A DNA stretch of 37,784 nucleotides from Advenella incenata (GTDB taxonomy: Bacteria > Pseudomonadota > Gammaproteobacteria > Burkholderiales > Burkholderiaceae_B). Location: the NCBI RefSeq assembly GCF_004217095.1, contig NZ_SHKO01000007.1, positions 1 through 37,784 on the forward strand. The letters run 5' to 3'. The position numbers and the translations under genes are program-made. Under the pieces are notes generated by a model that had not been told where the DNA came from, ran no database searches, and saw only the letters and a list, made by a program, of their open reading frames with translations. Below are positions 1 through 7,287 of this stretch, one piece after another. The first letter of the stretch is position 1. Each line of letters starts with the position of its first letter.

Positions 1-95
1 GGGTGGAGTTGGTAAAACGACTCTAGCAGTTCAGATTGCAATCGCTCGGGCGCGAGCTGGGCGAGACGTGTGGTTGATCGATGGCGATCGGCAAG
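1..95. repeat. Terminal direct repeat, left copy (circular overlap)
   Basis: These 95 bases are identical to 37690-37784. The identity runs exactly to both ends of the window and lies inside parA, which is open across the join. This is what an assembler leaves at the ends of a circular molecule, so it is an artefact of linearisation rather than a biological repeat. The implied circle is 37,689 bp. Confidence 0.95.
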
Positions 96-622
96 GGACC
101 GCAGCTGCGGCCATAGCCATAAGATCCGAAGGTGAAACCCTACCTGGGATCGCCTGCGCTCAATATCATGACGGCCCGCAGCTGCGGTCACAAGTGCAGC
201 AGCAGCGAAATAAATGGAGCGACATTATTATCGATGTAGGGGGTAGGGATTCAACAGCCCTACGCGCAGCACTTACCTTGGCAGATACGCTTCTTGTCCC
301 ATTTGCGCCTCGATCATATGACGTTTGGGCGCTGGAAGATATGGCAACTCTGGTTGATGAGGCTAATAGTGTGAGGGACGGTCTCAGGGCTTTTGCTGTT
401 CTGAACTTAGCTGATCCAGGTGAGCAATCAACCGATAATGCCGAGGCTGCCGCAGCAGTCGCAGAAGTACCTCAATTTCAGTACCTATCAACTCCGATCC
501 GTCGGCGAAAGGCTTTTAGCAATGCATCCGGGGCGGGTTTATCTGTATCCGAAATGAAACCCAAGGATGCAAAAGCAATTGCTGAAATTGATAGATTGAT
601 TGAATCTATTTTCAATGTATAA
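1..622 (+). CDS. parA: ParA-family partition ATPase (3' part; gene begins at 37664)
   Basis: Small Walker-type ATPase of the ParA/MinD superfamily that drives plasmid segregation on the nucleoid. The gene starts with GTG at 37664, crosses the circular junction and ends with TAA at 620-622, giving 215 residues. The N-terminus holds the deviant Walker A motif KGGVGKTT (residues 9-16), followed by a Walker A' aspartate in WLIDGD and a Walker B-like IIIDVGG near residue 80. There is no N-terminal DNA-binding domain, and a small ribbon-helix-helix partner follows 32 bp downstream, which is the type Ib (ParF/ParG-like) layout. GAATATTC palindromes lie before and after it and may be operator or centromere sites. 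Identification is firm; partner specificity is inferred. Confidence 0.95.
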   Translation, partial: GGVGKTTLAVQIAIARARAGRDVWLIDGDRQGTAAAAIAIRSEGETLPGIACAQYHDGPQLRSQVQQQRNKWSDIIIDVGGRDSTALRAALTLADTLLVPFAPRSYDVWALEDMATLVDEANSVRDGLRAFAVLNLADPGEQSTDNAEAAAAVAEVPQFQYLSTPIRRRKAFSNASGAGLSVSEMKPKDAKAIAEIDRLIESIFNV

Positions 623-623
623 A

Positions 624-631
624 GAATATTC
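624..631. promoter_or_regulatory. GAATATTC box between parA and parB
   Basis: A perfect 8-bp palindrome directly after the parA stop. It belongs to a set of identical boxes at 933, 23628, 36862, 37561 and 37641 (and inside the structured elements at 8665 and 9882). It is a candidate binding site for the ribbon-helix-helix partition protein. Confidence 0.45.
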
Positions 632-654
632 AAAGAAGTACAGGAGAATATAGT

Positions 655-915
655 ATGGCAATACATGCAAAACCAAAAAAACCACTTAGTAAAGAAGCAG
701 CAGCAGAAGCGTTTGTAACTGGTGCGCCTGATGGGACTGCAAAACCAGAAACATCTGTGAGCTATGATAAAGGAATAGTAAAAGGTCACAAGCGCCAAGT
801 CAGTATCACTATTTCACCCGATTTGCTGCGTCAGATTGATGCAAAAGCTGAGGCGATGGGCACAGGGCGGTCGGCATTTATTTCAATGGCCGTATTCAAA
901 GCGTTGCAGGAATAG
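655..915 (+). CDS. parB: ParB/ParG-like ribbon-helix-helix partition protein
   Basis: An 86-residue protein. The C-terminal half (residues about 43-86) reads as a ribbon-helix-helix: a beta strand QVSITISPDL, then helix LRQIDAKAEAMG, then the turn GTGRSAFISMAVFKAL. The N-terminal ~40 residues are Lys/Ala/Pro-rich and probably flexible, as in ParG-type partners that stimulate the ParA ATPase and bind the centromere. The start is supported by AGGAGA at 642-647. It sits 32 bp after parA and 52 bp before repA, so the three genes probably form one unit. The family is inferred from length, fold signature and position; other RHH regulators are possible. Confidence 0.8.
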   Translation: MAIHAKPKKPLSKEAAAEAFVTGAPDGTAKPETSVSYDKGIVKGHKRQVSITISPDLLRQIDAKAEAMGTGRSAFISMAVFKALQE

Positions 916-932
916 TATTTATAATATATTTT

Positions 933-940
933 GAATATTC
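933..940. promoter_or_regulatory. GAATATTC box upstream of repA
   Basis: Perfect palindrome, 27 bp before the repA start, in an AT-rich leader. As one of the partition-type boxes it may couple parB occupancy to repA transcription. This is inference from position. Confidence 0.4.
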
Positions 941-967
941 ATAGTATATTAATTAAAGGTGAATTAT

Positions 968-2182
968 ATGGGTAAAACTGATACGCAGGAGGACCAAATT
1001 AGCCTATATCCTGAGGCAGTTAATTCCTATGATTCCACCGGAAAATCTGAGGAAATCTTGGAGCATTTACGCGCCTGGCACCGCACATTGTCGGACCAAA
1101 TTGTAGACGCCAATCGAGAGTTGGCCATGTTGTTCGCGCAGGGGAAAGGGAAGGCTGACGAAGCGGTGATTATTCAGAAGCTATTGGCTAAGGTCCACAC
1201 TCGACGTTCCGAGGTCGAAAAAAATATTGAAGAAGAAAAAAAAGAGCTTGAATATTTTCGGTCGCTGCATAAGCAGAGCAGGGTAGAGGTAGAAACGATT
1301 GATGAGCCTACCGAGCAAGGGTTGATTCGGGTACGGCACCCTAATCGAGATTTTTTTCTAGCAGACATGTTTGATTATGCCTTGAAAGATGATGGCGCAA
1401 GCATGGAAGCCCCGATTTTCACCCTATCTACGAAGCCTGATCTGAGCATATGGGAATGGCGAAGCAAAGACGGAAATAAATATGTCAAAGTCACTCCCTC
1501 CGTGCTTGGCCGAGCGACTCAGCACGATAAAGATGTACTGATTTATGTCGTATCGCAAATGACTGAGGCTTTGAATAGGGGCCGTGAAGATGCTAAAAAC
1601 CGAACTATTCGCTTCACAGTACATGATTTCCTAGTCACAACTAATCGGCAAACTAGTGGCGAAGGATACAAGCTCTTGCATCAGGCATTTGAACGGTTAC
1701 GCGGTACTTCGGTTTCCACTGATATACGCACAGGAGGAACTCGGGTACGAGAAGGGTTTGGGATTATTGACCGTTGGAAAATCATTGAGAAATCACGCAC
1801 TGATGAGCGAATGATAGCTGTTGAAGTGACGCTTTCTGACTGGCTTTTCAATGCCGTACAGGCATATGAAGTTTTAACGATTCACCCGGATTATTTTCGC
1901 CTACGTAAGCCAATGGCTCGGCGGTTATATGAAATCGCTAGGAAACACTGTGGACGACAATCTCAGTGGGTGATAAGTCTACGACTATTGCAGGAAAAAA
2001 CAGGTAGCAAATCTACTTTAAAAGAATTCAGAAGTGCAATTCGCGCCATCCAGGCGGATAACAGTCTGCCAGAATATAGTTTGTATTTAGAAGAAACGAA
2101 TGACAAGGTTGTATTCACAGCGCGAAATGCTGGTCAACTTTCCCAGAATCTCATTAAAGATATGGCAAACGGGCCTGCTTGA
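968..2182 (+). CDS. repA: Plasmid replication initiator (RPA/RepA family)
   Basis: Initiator protein expected to bind the iterons that begin at its own stop codon and to recruit DnaA and helicase. ATG at 968 is chosen over the in-frame GTG at 959 because AAGGTGA (956-962) lies at the right spacing for 968, giving 404 residues. Residues about 20-105 are charged and helical, probably coiled coil. The remainder contains segments typical of the 'replication initiator protein A' family: DKDVLIYVVSQMTEALNRGR, then a GYKLLHQAFERLRGT winged-helix-like stretch, then HPDYFRLRKPMARRLYEIARK. The gene follows parA-parB directly. Family assignment rests on recalled motif similarity, and the exact subfamily is uncertain. 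Confidence 0.85.
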   Translation: MGKTDTQEDQISLYPEAVNSYDSTGKSEEILEHLRAWHRTLSDQIVDANRELAMLFAQGKGKADEAVIIQKLLAKVHTRRSEVEKNIEEEKKELEYFRSLHKQSRVEVETIDEPTEQGLIRVRHPNRDFFLADMFDYALKDDGASMEAPIFTLSTKPDLSIWEWRSKDGNKYVKVTPSVLGRATQHDKDVLIYVVSQMTEALNRGREDAKNRTIRFTVHDFLVTTNRQTSGEGYKLLHQAFERLRGTSVSTDIRTGGTRVREGFGIIDRWKIIEKSRTDERMIAVEVTLSDWLFNAVQAYEVLTIHPDYFRLRKPMARRLYEIARKHCGRQSQWVISLRLLQEKTGSKSTLKEFRSAIRAIQADNSLPEYSLYLEETNDKVVFTARNAGQLSQNLIKDMANGPA

Positions 2183-2184
2183 TA

Positions 2185-2380
2185 CGTCATTTCACCCACC
2201 GCCACAGTTCCCTTGTGGATAAGTTCTGAAAACCATGTTTTCCTGTGGATTGATACGTCATTTCACCCACCATTCCTGTGGATTGGTTCGTCATTTCACC
2301 CACCGGCCATTCGTCATTTCACCCACCCGGGCTTTTGCTATATAGCTGTTTTATAAACAAAAAAAGCCAATATTTTTGGC
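2185..2380. other. Replication origin (oriV): four iterons, DnaA boxes and AT-rich segment
   Basis: Four exact copies of the 16-mer CGTCATTTCACCCACC lie in the same orientation at 2185-2200, 2256-2271, 2289-2304 and 2312-2327; the first starts 2 bp after the repA stop. Copies 1 and 2 share a longer upstream match (TTGATA). TTGTGGATAA at 2213-2222 is a perfect DnaA box in reverse orientation, and CTGTGGATT at about 2243 and 2276 are near matches. An AT-rich stretch at 2338-2377 follows and could be the unwinding element, bounded by a 12-bp CG alternation at 2386-2397. Iteron spacing shrinks (71, 33, 23 bp), which is irregular. The role is firm by architecture and untested by experiment. Confidence 0.9.
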
Positions 2381-2463
2381 CCTAACGCGCGCGCGCGGTT
2401 TTTAACTATTATTCTTTAACGCAAAAACGCGCCTAACCCTCCGGTCGCTCCGCTCCCTACGCC

Positions 2464-2665
2464 CTTTGCTACGCAAAGCCTTTATTATCTATGTCCCGCT
2501 AAAGCGGGAATGACAGACCCTAACCTCAACACTGAGCAAAGCTAGACTTACCCAGGCCAAACCGTGAGGCCCTTGGCCGCGGGAACCGTGCCGGTTCCCC
2601 TGTCCTCCCTACGCTACCGCTTCGGTCGCGGCCTCGACCCCTTTTGTGAAAACCTAGCGGTTTTC
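2464..2665. other. Cluster of perfect stem-loops beside oriV
   Basis: No gene is seen in 2331-2827. This part holds five perfect hairpins: CTTTGC/GCAAAG (2464-2478), TCCCGC/GCGGGA (2494-2509), GGCCAA/TTGGCC (2555-2578), GGGAACCG/CGGTTCCC (2581-2599) and GAAAACC/GGTTTTC (2648-2665). None has a terminator-type T run. Such clusters beside plasmid origins can be single-strand initiation or primosome assembly sites, or structured RNA. Function is inferred. I see nothing definable in 2666-2827. Confidence 0.5.
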
Positions 2666-2827
2666 CCCGCAAGCGGCACCCCTTTCCCTTTCGGTTTGGC
2701 AGTAAAGGACGTCATTTGAGTGTCATAATGCTTATATGGAGCGCAGAAACAGGCCATGCGGCGATTTTTCTGCTAAACCGGTACCAAAGTGTGAGTTTTG
2801 CAAATAAACGCTTAAAACGGCTCTAAT

Positions 2828-3265
2828 TTAGCCTGGAATGAAATCGCTCAAGATCTCGCTTTTGCATATGCTTTTTAAAGCTTCTTGCACATAATCGACC
2901 ATCGGATCGGGCAGATGGGGCAATGGCTGCCACACTAAATCGTCGCATTTATCAGGCTCGTTATTGATAATTTGCCCTTGCCATCTATGGCACGTCAAGA
3001 AAAAGCTGATGCGGTTTTGATCGGCATCACGTCGCATAACGCCACTCAGGACCAGATCGTTAGCGTCAACGATGGCACCGACTTCCTCGGCTGCTTCACG
3101 TACCGCACAGCCTTTGATGGTTTCGCCGGGTTCAAGATGACCGGCAACGAGTGAATATTGACCGTCTTTGTAACCGGTATTGGCTCTGCGAATGAATAAG
3201 CACTCATCCTGTTCATTGAAAAACAGCACGTGTACATCAACAATGCTTTGCATTCGACCTGCCAT
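2828..3265 (-). CDS. Nudix (MutT-like) hydrolase
   Basis: A 145-residue Nudix-superfamily pyrophosphohydrolase, likely acting on a nucleoside diphosphate-X substrate. The Nudix box is complete: GHLEPGETIKGCAVREAAEE (roughly residues 42-61), matching Gx5Ex7REUxEExGU. ATG at 3265 is preceded on the minus strand by AGGGTAG. It starts 14 bp after the umuC stop, so it is probably the third gene of the LexA-controlled umuD-umuC unit. In that setting a sanitising role for damaged nucleotides is plausible but inferred; many Nudix enzymes have other substrates. Confidence 0.88.
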   Translation of the reverse strand: MAGRMQSIVDVHVLFFNEQDECLFIRRANTGYKDGQYSLVAGHLEPGETIKGCAVREAAEEVGAIVDANDLVLSGVMRRDADQNRISFFLTCHRWQGQIINNEPDKCDDLVWQPLPHLPDPMVDYVQEALKSICKSEILSDFIPG

Positions 3266-3279
3266 TTTCTACCCTTGAT

Positions 3280-4551
3280 TTATGCTCTGGCGATTAACAC
3301 TTCGTCCCAGTTCGTAGTATATCCCTGGCTTTTGCGCTCCTGGCGCATATACCAATGCTCGCGGTCGTGAAACCCGATACTGCCTGTTTTAACTGATCCC
3401 CGGCCATATCGGGCATTGATACCGTCCAGGGCCACCATCAGCTGCGCCCGCTTGTCATACTCCGGTTCCACGGGGAACAGTTCACCTTGAACCGTATCTG
3501 CAGGCGATATGTCCATCAGCATGACGCCCGCCTTTTTATACTTGAATCCTGGCCGCCATATTGTCTCAAGCGCCCTAAGGGCATGTTTGGTAAACGCCAG
3601 GTTATCAGCGGTCGGGTAGGGCGGGGTGACCAGGCGGCTATTGCCATACTGCTTGGCCTTGTCAAAAGGGCTCGTGCGAATGAATATCTGCATGCTGGCG
3701 GCCACCGAGTTCTGCTGGCGCAGTTTGTTGCAGGCGATGGCGACAAACTCCGACAGGGCGCTTTGCAGCCCCGGCAGGTCAGTCATTGGCAAACCAAAGG
3801 AGCGGGACGAAATAATTTGCTTTTTGGGGTCGGCCACTTCTTCCAGATCAATGCGCGAGATCCCGCGCAGCTCTTGCACGGTCTTGCCCACGACAATGGA
3901 AAACTCGGCTCTGGCCGCTTCGGGCTTCATGCGGGCCAGATCAAATACCGTATAAATGCCCAGCTCGTTAAGCCTCTTGGCAATGCGCCTGCCAATGCCC
4001 CAGACTTCCCCGACTTCGATATTTTTCATAATGTCGGCCAGCTGGTATCGGTCCAGCTGCGTCAAGTCACACACCCCGGACCAGGACGGCTGCTTTTTGG
4101 CAATGTGATTCGCCAGTTTCGCCAGGGTCTTGGTGGCGCCGATGCCCACACAGGTGGGAATCCCGGTTTCGCGCAAGACCGCAGCCCGGATTTTCTGGCT
4201 GTAGGCGCTCAGATCCTCGGTAATCCCGGAGAAATCAGCAAAGCTCTCGTCTATGCTGTAGATCTCCTGGCGGGGCGAAAATCGGCTGATAACGCTCATC
4301 ATGCGGTCGCTCATGTCGCCGTACAGCGCAAAATTGGAAGAAAGTGCCATCAGTCCCTTTTCTTCCAGGTGTTTGATCTCAAACCAAGGCTGGCCCATTT
4401 TGATGCCCAGTGCCTTGGCCTCGTCTGTGCGCGAAATGACACAGCCGTCATTGTTGGACAGCGAGATAAGCGCCTTGCCTTTCAGGGACGGCCTAAAGAC
4501 GCGCTCACAGCTGCAATAGAAGCAATTGCCATCAATCAGCCCATAGGTCAT
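3280..4551 (-). CDS. umuC: UmuC-like Y-family DNA polymerase V catalytic subunit
   Basis: Error-prone translesion polymerase subunit (423 residues). The N-terminus has the Y-family metal-binding motif GLIDGNCFYCSCERVF, and SIDESFADFSG near residue 100 carries the second acidic cluster. A helix-hairpin-helix-like VGEVWGIGRRIAKRLNELGI follows around residue 180, and the C-terminal little-finger/UmuC tail is complete. The start is set at ATG 4551, overlapping the umuD stop by 4 bp (ATGA), which implies translational coupling; the longer reading upstream lies inside umuD. Plasmid-borne homologues (RumB, MucB, RulB) increase mutagenesis and UV tolerance. Regulation is by the LexA box at 4990. Confidence 0.95.
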   Translation of the reverse strand: MTYGLIDGNCFYCSCERVFRPSLKGKALISLSNNDGCVISRTDEAKALGIKMGQPWFEIKHLEEKGLMALSSNFALYGDMSDRMMSVISRFSPRQEIYSIDESFADFSGITEDLSAYSQKIRAAVLRETGIPTCVGIGATKTLAKLANHIAKKQPSWSGVCDLTQLDRYQLADIMKNIEVGEVWGIGRRIAKRLNELGIYTVFDLARMKPEAARAEFSIVVGKTVQELRGISRIDLEEVADPKKQIISSRSFGLPMTDLPGLQSALSEFVAIACNKLRQQNSVAASMQIFIRTSPFDKAKQYGNSRLVTPPYPTADNLAFTKHALRALETIWRPGFKYKKAGVMLMDISPADTVQGELFPVEPEYDKRAQLMVALDGINARYGRGSVKTGSIGFHDREHWYMRQERKSQGYTTNWDEVLIARA

Positions 4552-4976
4552 AGCATGTCCTTGATGACGTGCGTAACAACGCCCCAGATCATCCATTCTT
4601 GGCCGGGAACCGGCACTATGTCGGGGTAGGTGAGGTTAGCGGCCTTGAGCCGTATCACACCGTTTTTCTTGTGCAGTCGTTTTACAGTCACATCCCCATC
4701 GATTTCGGCAATAACGATGCTGTTGTGTTTGGCTGTCAGGGATCGATCGACAATCAAATGATCGCCGTCGTCAATGCCTGCCTCTTTCATCGAGTGGCCT
4801 TTGACGCATAGGTAAAAAGTGGAGGACGGGTTCTTGACGAGGATCTCGCCAATGTCGATCCGGTTCACGGCCAGGTCCTGGGCAGGGGACGGAAAGCCTG
4901 CCGGCGTCTTGCACACAATCAGCCCAACACTGGCCGAGGTTTCCACCAGGGGAATCAGGTCAAGGTAGGTTTTCAT
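4548..4976 (-). CDS. umuD: UmuD-like S24 self-cleaving subunit of DNA polymerase V
   Basis: A 142-residue peptidase S24 protein that, after RecA-stimulated self-cleavage, forms the UmuD' dimer partner of UmuC. The AGFPSPAQD segment (near residue 25) resembles the UmuD cleavage site. The catalytic serine is in GHSMKEAGI (GDSM is more usual), and the lysine is in DVTVKRL. The start is placed at 4976 (MKTYLDL) rather than the longer in-frame ATG at 5015, because the LexA box lies between the two and the longer form would be encoded partly by its own operator. It overlaps umuC by 4 bp. Confidence 0.93.
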   Translation of the reverse strand: MKTYLDLIPLVETSASVGLIVCKTPAGFPSPAQDLAVNRIDIGEILVKNPSSTFYLCVKGHSMKEAGIDDGDHLIVDRSLTAKHNSIVIAEIDGDVTVKRLHKKNGVIRLKAANLTYPDIVPVPGQEWMIWGVVTHVIKDML

Positions 4977-4989
4977 GGCATTCAAAATA

Positions 4990-5005
4990 CTGTATATAAA
5001 AACAG
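4990..5005. promoter_or_regulatory. LexA (SOS) box of the umuD-umuC-Nudix unit
   Basis: CTGTATATAAAAACAG is a perfect CTGT-N8-ACAG LexA site, 14 bp upstream of the chosen umuD start on the minus strand. It fits known LexA control of umuDC operons and suggests DNA-damage induction of all three genes. Confidence 0.92.
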
Positions 5006-5177
5006 TATTATCCATGATAAATGGTAGCTCAGTGTTTTAAATAATCGGTCGCGATAATGTTTATCGATAGATAAAATGTGGTGTTTAAGATTGATAGCTA
5101 GTAATCCACGGGTTGCTTCCAGAAAAAGAAAAGGCATCCCATGAATAGTATTTTTCTAGCTTTGTAGTTCGCTGGTC

Positions 5178-6881
5178 CTACTCTGGAGGACGGATAAGTT
5201 GCTGAGCAATATCCTGTAGCTGGGGGACACTCAATGCGGGCGACGTCTGTACGATGTCAACGTTACGTCCGAGGTGCTCTTGTAGCTGTGATGCCACCAT
5301 GCCGCGAACTTGCTTTCCATAGCGATAGCGAACCGGGTTGGCGTCGTAAGACTCGAAAGCTTGTGTAGCTATGCTTCCTGGGTCTACCCCTGGGCCGCCC
5401 TTGTTACGATCTTTTTGTGCCTCGTTATTTCTGTAATTAATGCAGCGTTCTATAGATTTAACGCGGGTTGCAGCAGTCGCATCATTGATTATCTGTTCGA
5501 CAACTGCCCGATCCACTTCGGGAACTAGCGAGACGATGTGGTCGCTATTTAGGAAGTGGCTTTCTACATCCGTACCGGTGGTCAAGAAAACGCTCAGTCC
5601 GGCGTCAGTGAGACCTCGTGAATACGACTCAGCCTTTGCATCGGTCATGTAATCCCTATCTCGATGGACCAGTACCAGCGTACCGGGCGCGTGATCACGG
5701 ATGAAACTAGCTAGGACTTTGGCTGATTGAGTGTTGCTGCAACCCGCATAGGACCAGATTTGACATACGTCGTCCCCTAGGCCGGACGCTTGCAGGAGGA
5801 CTCGAAGACCCTCGGGCTTGGAGTCCTCCGTCAAGACAATGAGTGGCGTTTCCCCGTTACGAAGACGGTCTCCCGCGTCAAGTGCGCCAAGGCCTAGCAG
5901 AACCGACACTCGATCAGTATTGTCTGCATGGATCGCGCCTTCGGAAAACCAGTGGACCATCGCGCCAAGTGAGGAAAACTCGTCAAGAAAGTGCCGCGAA
6001 TGCGTAGAAATCAACACCTGGAGATCAGAAGATTGGACAATGGAATGAAGTAGACGCGCCATGCGCCGCTGGTTGTCTGGATGAAGATGAGAGTCCGGTT
6101 CATCAAGAATAAGAAGCGACGGTTTATAAACCCCAATGTACGCGAGCGTTTGGATGGCCTGCAGGACGCCAGTTCCGCATGAGTCGACCGGCAGATTGCT
6201 CTCTGTTTTTACAGCTTGAGCTGAAATAAATTCATCGACGGCCTCATTGAATAAAACATCGATGTTTAGACCGCCAAAAATCGTTGCTAGACGAGAATTG
6301 AAGGTCTGCCAGGCTGACGGGTCTTGTTTAAGAAGCCAGAGCACATTTCTAAACACACTATTTGCATCGCCTTTCGCTGCTGCTCGTTGAACTATTCCAG
6401 GGGATCGAAACTCTTCAAACGCAGGGATACCGGCCAACCCTGGCGCAACGACGCTGAATGGATGCTCCATTGACTCTAGCCGCATGCCAAGAGCGCTTCC
6501 CTGAATGCTTACAGCGATATTCTTGTTCTTTCCACGTCTTACTTGAATCGCTGCGGAACCAAGATTATCGGTCGTCAGCGTTACCGAGATCGCTTGGTTT
6601 GCGTCCTGCCGGAGGCTTCCACCTGCTGCGAGCGCTTGGACATCTCGAAGCGGTGTGTACACGAGTTGTTGTGTAGCAAGACTTCCTGACAGGTTCTCAT
6701 CATTCCAAAGTGCGACGTTGTCTAATCGCAAGCTCTGTGCAACGGAAACTCCAAACTGGATAGCATGTAGGAAGCTGCTCTTACCTGCATTGTTGGGACC
6801 GACAAGAAGTGTTATCCGTCCGAAAGGAACGGTAGCGTCGGAAATGGACTTAAATCTCTGAACTCTCGCACTTTGCAGCAT
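5178..6881 (-). CDS. OLD-like ATPase with C-terminal TOPRIM domain
   Basis: A 567-residue ABC/SMC-type ATPase. Walker A is GPNNAGKSS (residues 28-36). A signature-like region DSCGTGVLQAIQTLAY precedes Walker B LLILDEPDSHLHP, and ISTHSRHFLDEF gives the H-loop. The C-terminal third begins PLIVLTEDSKPEGL and contains VLVHRDRDYM, fitting the acidic residues of an OLD-family TOPRIM nuclease. Such proteins include phage-defence and interference nucleases (P2 OLD, GajA of Gabija, retron-associated ATPases). No UvrD-like helicase (GajB) or reverse transcriptase lies beside it. The start is supported by GGAGATCTT before ATG 6881. It is divergent from the oriT/traK side. A defence role is inferred from family only. 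Confidence 0.82.
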   Translation of the reverse strand: MLQSARVQRFKSISDATVPFGRITLLVGPNNAGKSSFLHAIQFGVSVAQSLRLDNVALWNDENLSGSLATQQLVYTPLRDVQALAAGGSLRQDANQAISVTLTTDNLGSAAIQVRRGKNKNIAVSIQGSALGMRLESMEHPFSVVAPGLAGIPAFEEFRSPGIVQRAAAKGDANSVFRNVLWLLKQDPSAWQTFNSRLATIFGGLNIDVLFNEAVDEFISAQAVKTESNLPVDSCGTGVLQAIQTLAYIGVYKPSLLILDEPDSHLHPDNQRRMARLLHSIVQSSDLQVLISTHSRHFLDEFSSLGAMVHWFSEGAIHADNTDRVSVLLGLGALDAGDRLRNGETPLIVLTEDSKPEGLRVLLQASGLGDDVCQIWSYAGCSNTQSAKVLASFIRDHAPGTLVLVHRDRDYMTDAKAESYSRGLTDAGLSVFLTTGTDVESHFLNSDHIVSLVPEVDRAVVEQIINDATAATRVKSIERCINYRNNEAQKDRNKGGPGVDPGSIATQAFESYDANPVRYRYGKQVRGMVASQLQEHLGRNVDIVQTSPALSVPQLQDIAQQLIRPPE

Positions 6882-6906
6882 AAGATCTCCTAGGCTTGAT
6901 CGTGCG

Positions 6907-6946
6907 GCTATCGCTCAGTCACGATAGCTGGCATAAAATTGCCAGC
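6907..6946. other. Two overlapping inverted repeats at the left edge of the oriT region
   Basis: GCTATCG (6907-6913) pairs with CGATAGC (6922-6928), and GCTGGC (6927-6932) pairs with GCCAGC (6941-6946). Both stems are perfect and share two bases, so they are mutually exclusive. No T run follows either one. They lie between the ATPase start and the nic site and may be accessory binding sites of the oriT region. Confidence 0.4.
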
Positions 6947-7045
6947 CAATTAGACATTTTCCCATAAAAACTCAAACCCTTCTGATTAACGACACCCCTT
7001 TTGATATGAGTTTGCTGCGGCAAGCCTTTTCGCACGCGAAAACCC

Positions 7046-7085
7046 GGGACGACTTGCATTTACGCAAAGTCCCTATCCTGCATAT
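7046..7085 (+). other. oriT: Origin of transfer (oriT) with RP4-type nic site
   Basis: TATCCTG at 7074-7080 followed by C matches the nic consensus YATCCTG|Y of MOBP relaxases (RP4 TraI and Ti VirD2 types), with cleavage predicted between 7080 and 7081 on the plus strand. Immediately upstream is an imperfect inverted repeat: GGGAC GACTTGC at 7046-7057 against GCAAAGTCCC at 7064-7073, ending 3 bp from the core. This is the geometry of the RP4 repeat bound by its accessory protein. A traK-like gene starts 207 bp downstream as in RP4, and a VirD2/TraI-like relaxase is present at 31159. The gap 6882-7287 contains no gene. Confidence 0.85.
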
Positions 7086-7128
7086 AGTCTTTTAGTGGCG
7101 TTTTGGTGGTTAGGGGCTAGCGCGATAC

Positions 7129-7250
7129 TGCATAGGCTATGCACATAATATGCGTAATATTGCTTTGTTATTAAGCATCATATAGAAATATCGAGCAGTT
7201 AAAAGCATTTTGACGCATTTATACTGAATGTGGTAGCATAAGGTATGCTT
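7129..7250. promoter_or_regulatory. Palindrome cluster and promoter region upstream of the traK-like gene
   Basis: TGCATAG-G-CTATGCA (7129-7143) is a perfect 15-bp palindrome. Further GCAT/ATGC units follow (ACATAATATGCG, AAGCATCATAT), ending in GCATA-AGG-TATGC at about 7236-7248. A possible promoter is TTGACG at 7210 with TAGCAT at 7234, or a TATACT -10 at 7220. The repeated GCAT units between nic and traK suggest binding of the TraK-like protein itself, as known for RP4 TraK at its oriT. Confidence 0.5.
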
Positions 7251-7287
7251 TTTAATTTAAATATTGTGCATTAATAGGGTTTGTCTT

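Noticed and set aside
478-798. Minus-strand 106-codon open frame across the parA-parB junction.
   Set aside because: Opposite two well-supported genes; the Cys/Phe-rich translation has no family features.
2386-2397. 12-bp CG alternation near oriV as a Z-DNA or regulatory signal.
   Set aside because: It is a short run with no partner motif; noted as the edge of the AT-rich origin segment only.
3487-4629. Long plus-strand open frame of 380 codons opposite umuC.
   Set aside because: It is the antisense of a clear umuC gene, and its translation shows no recognisable motif and poor composition. Shadow frame.
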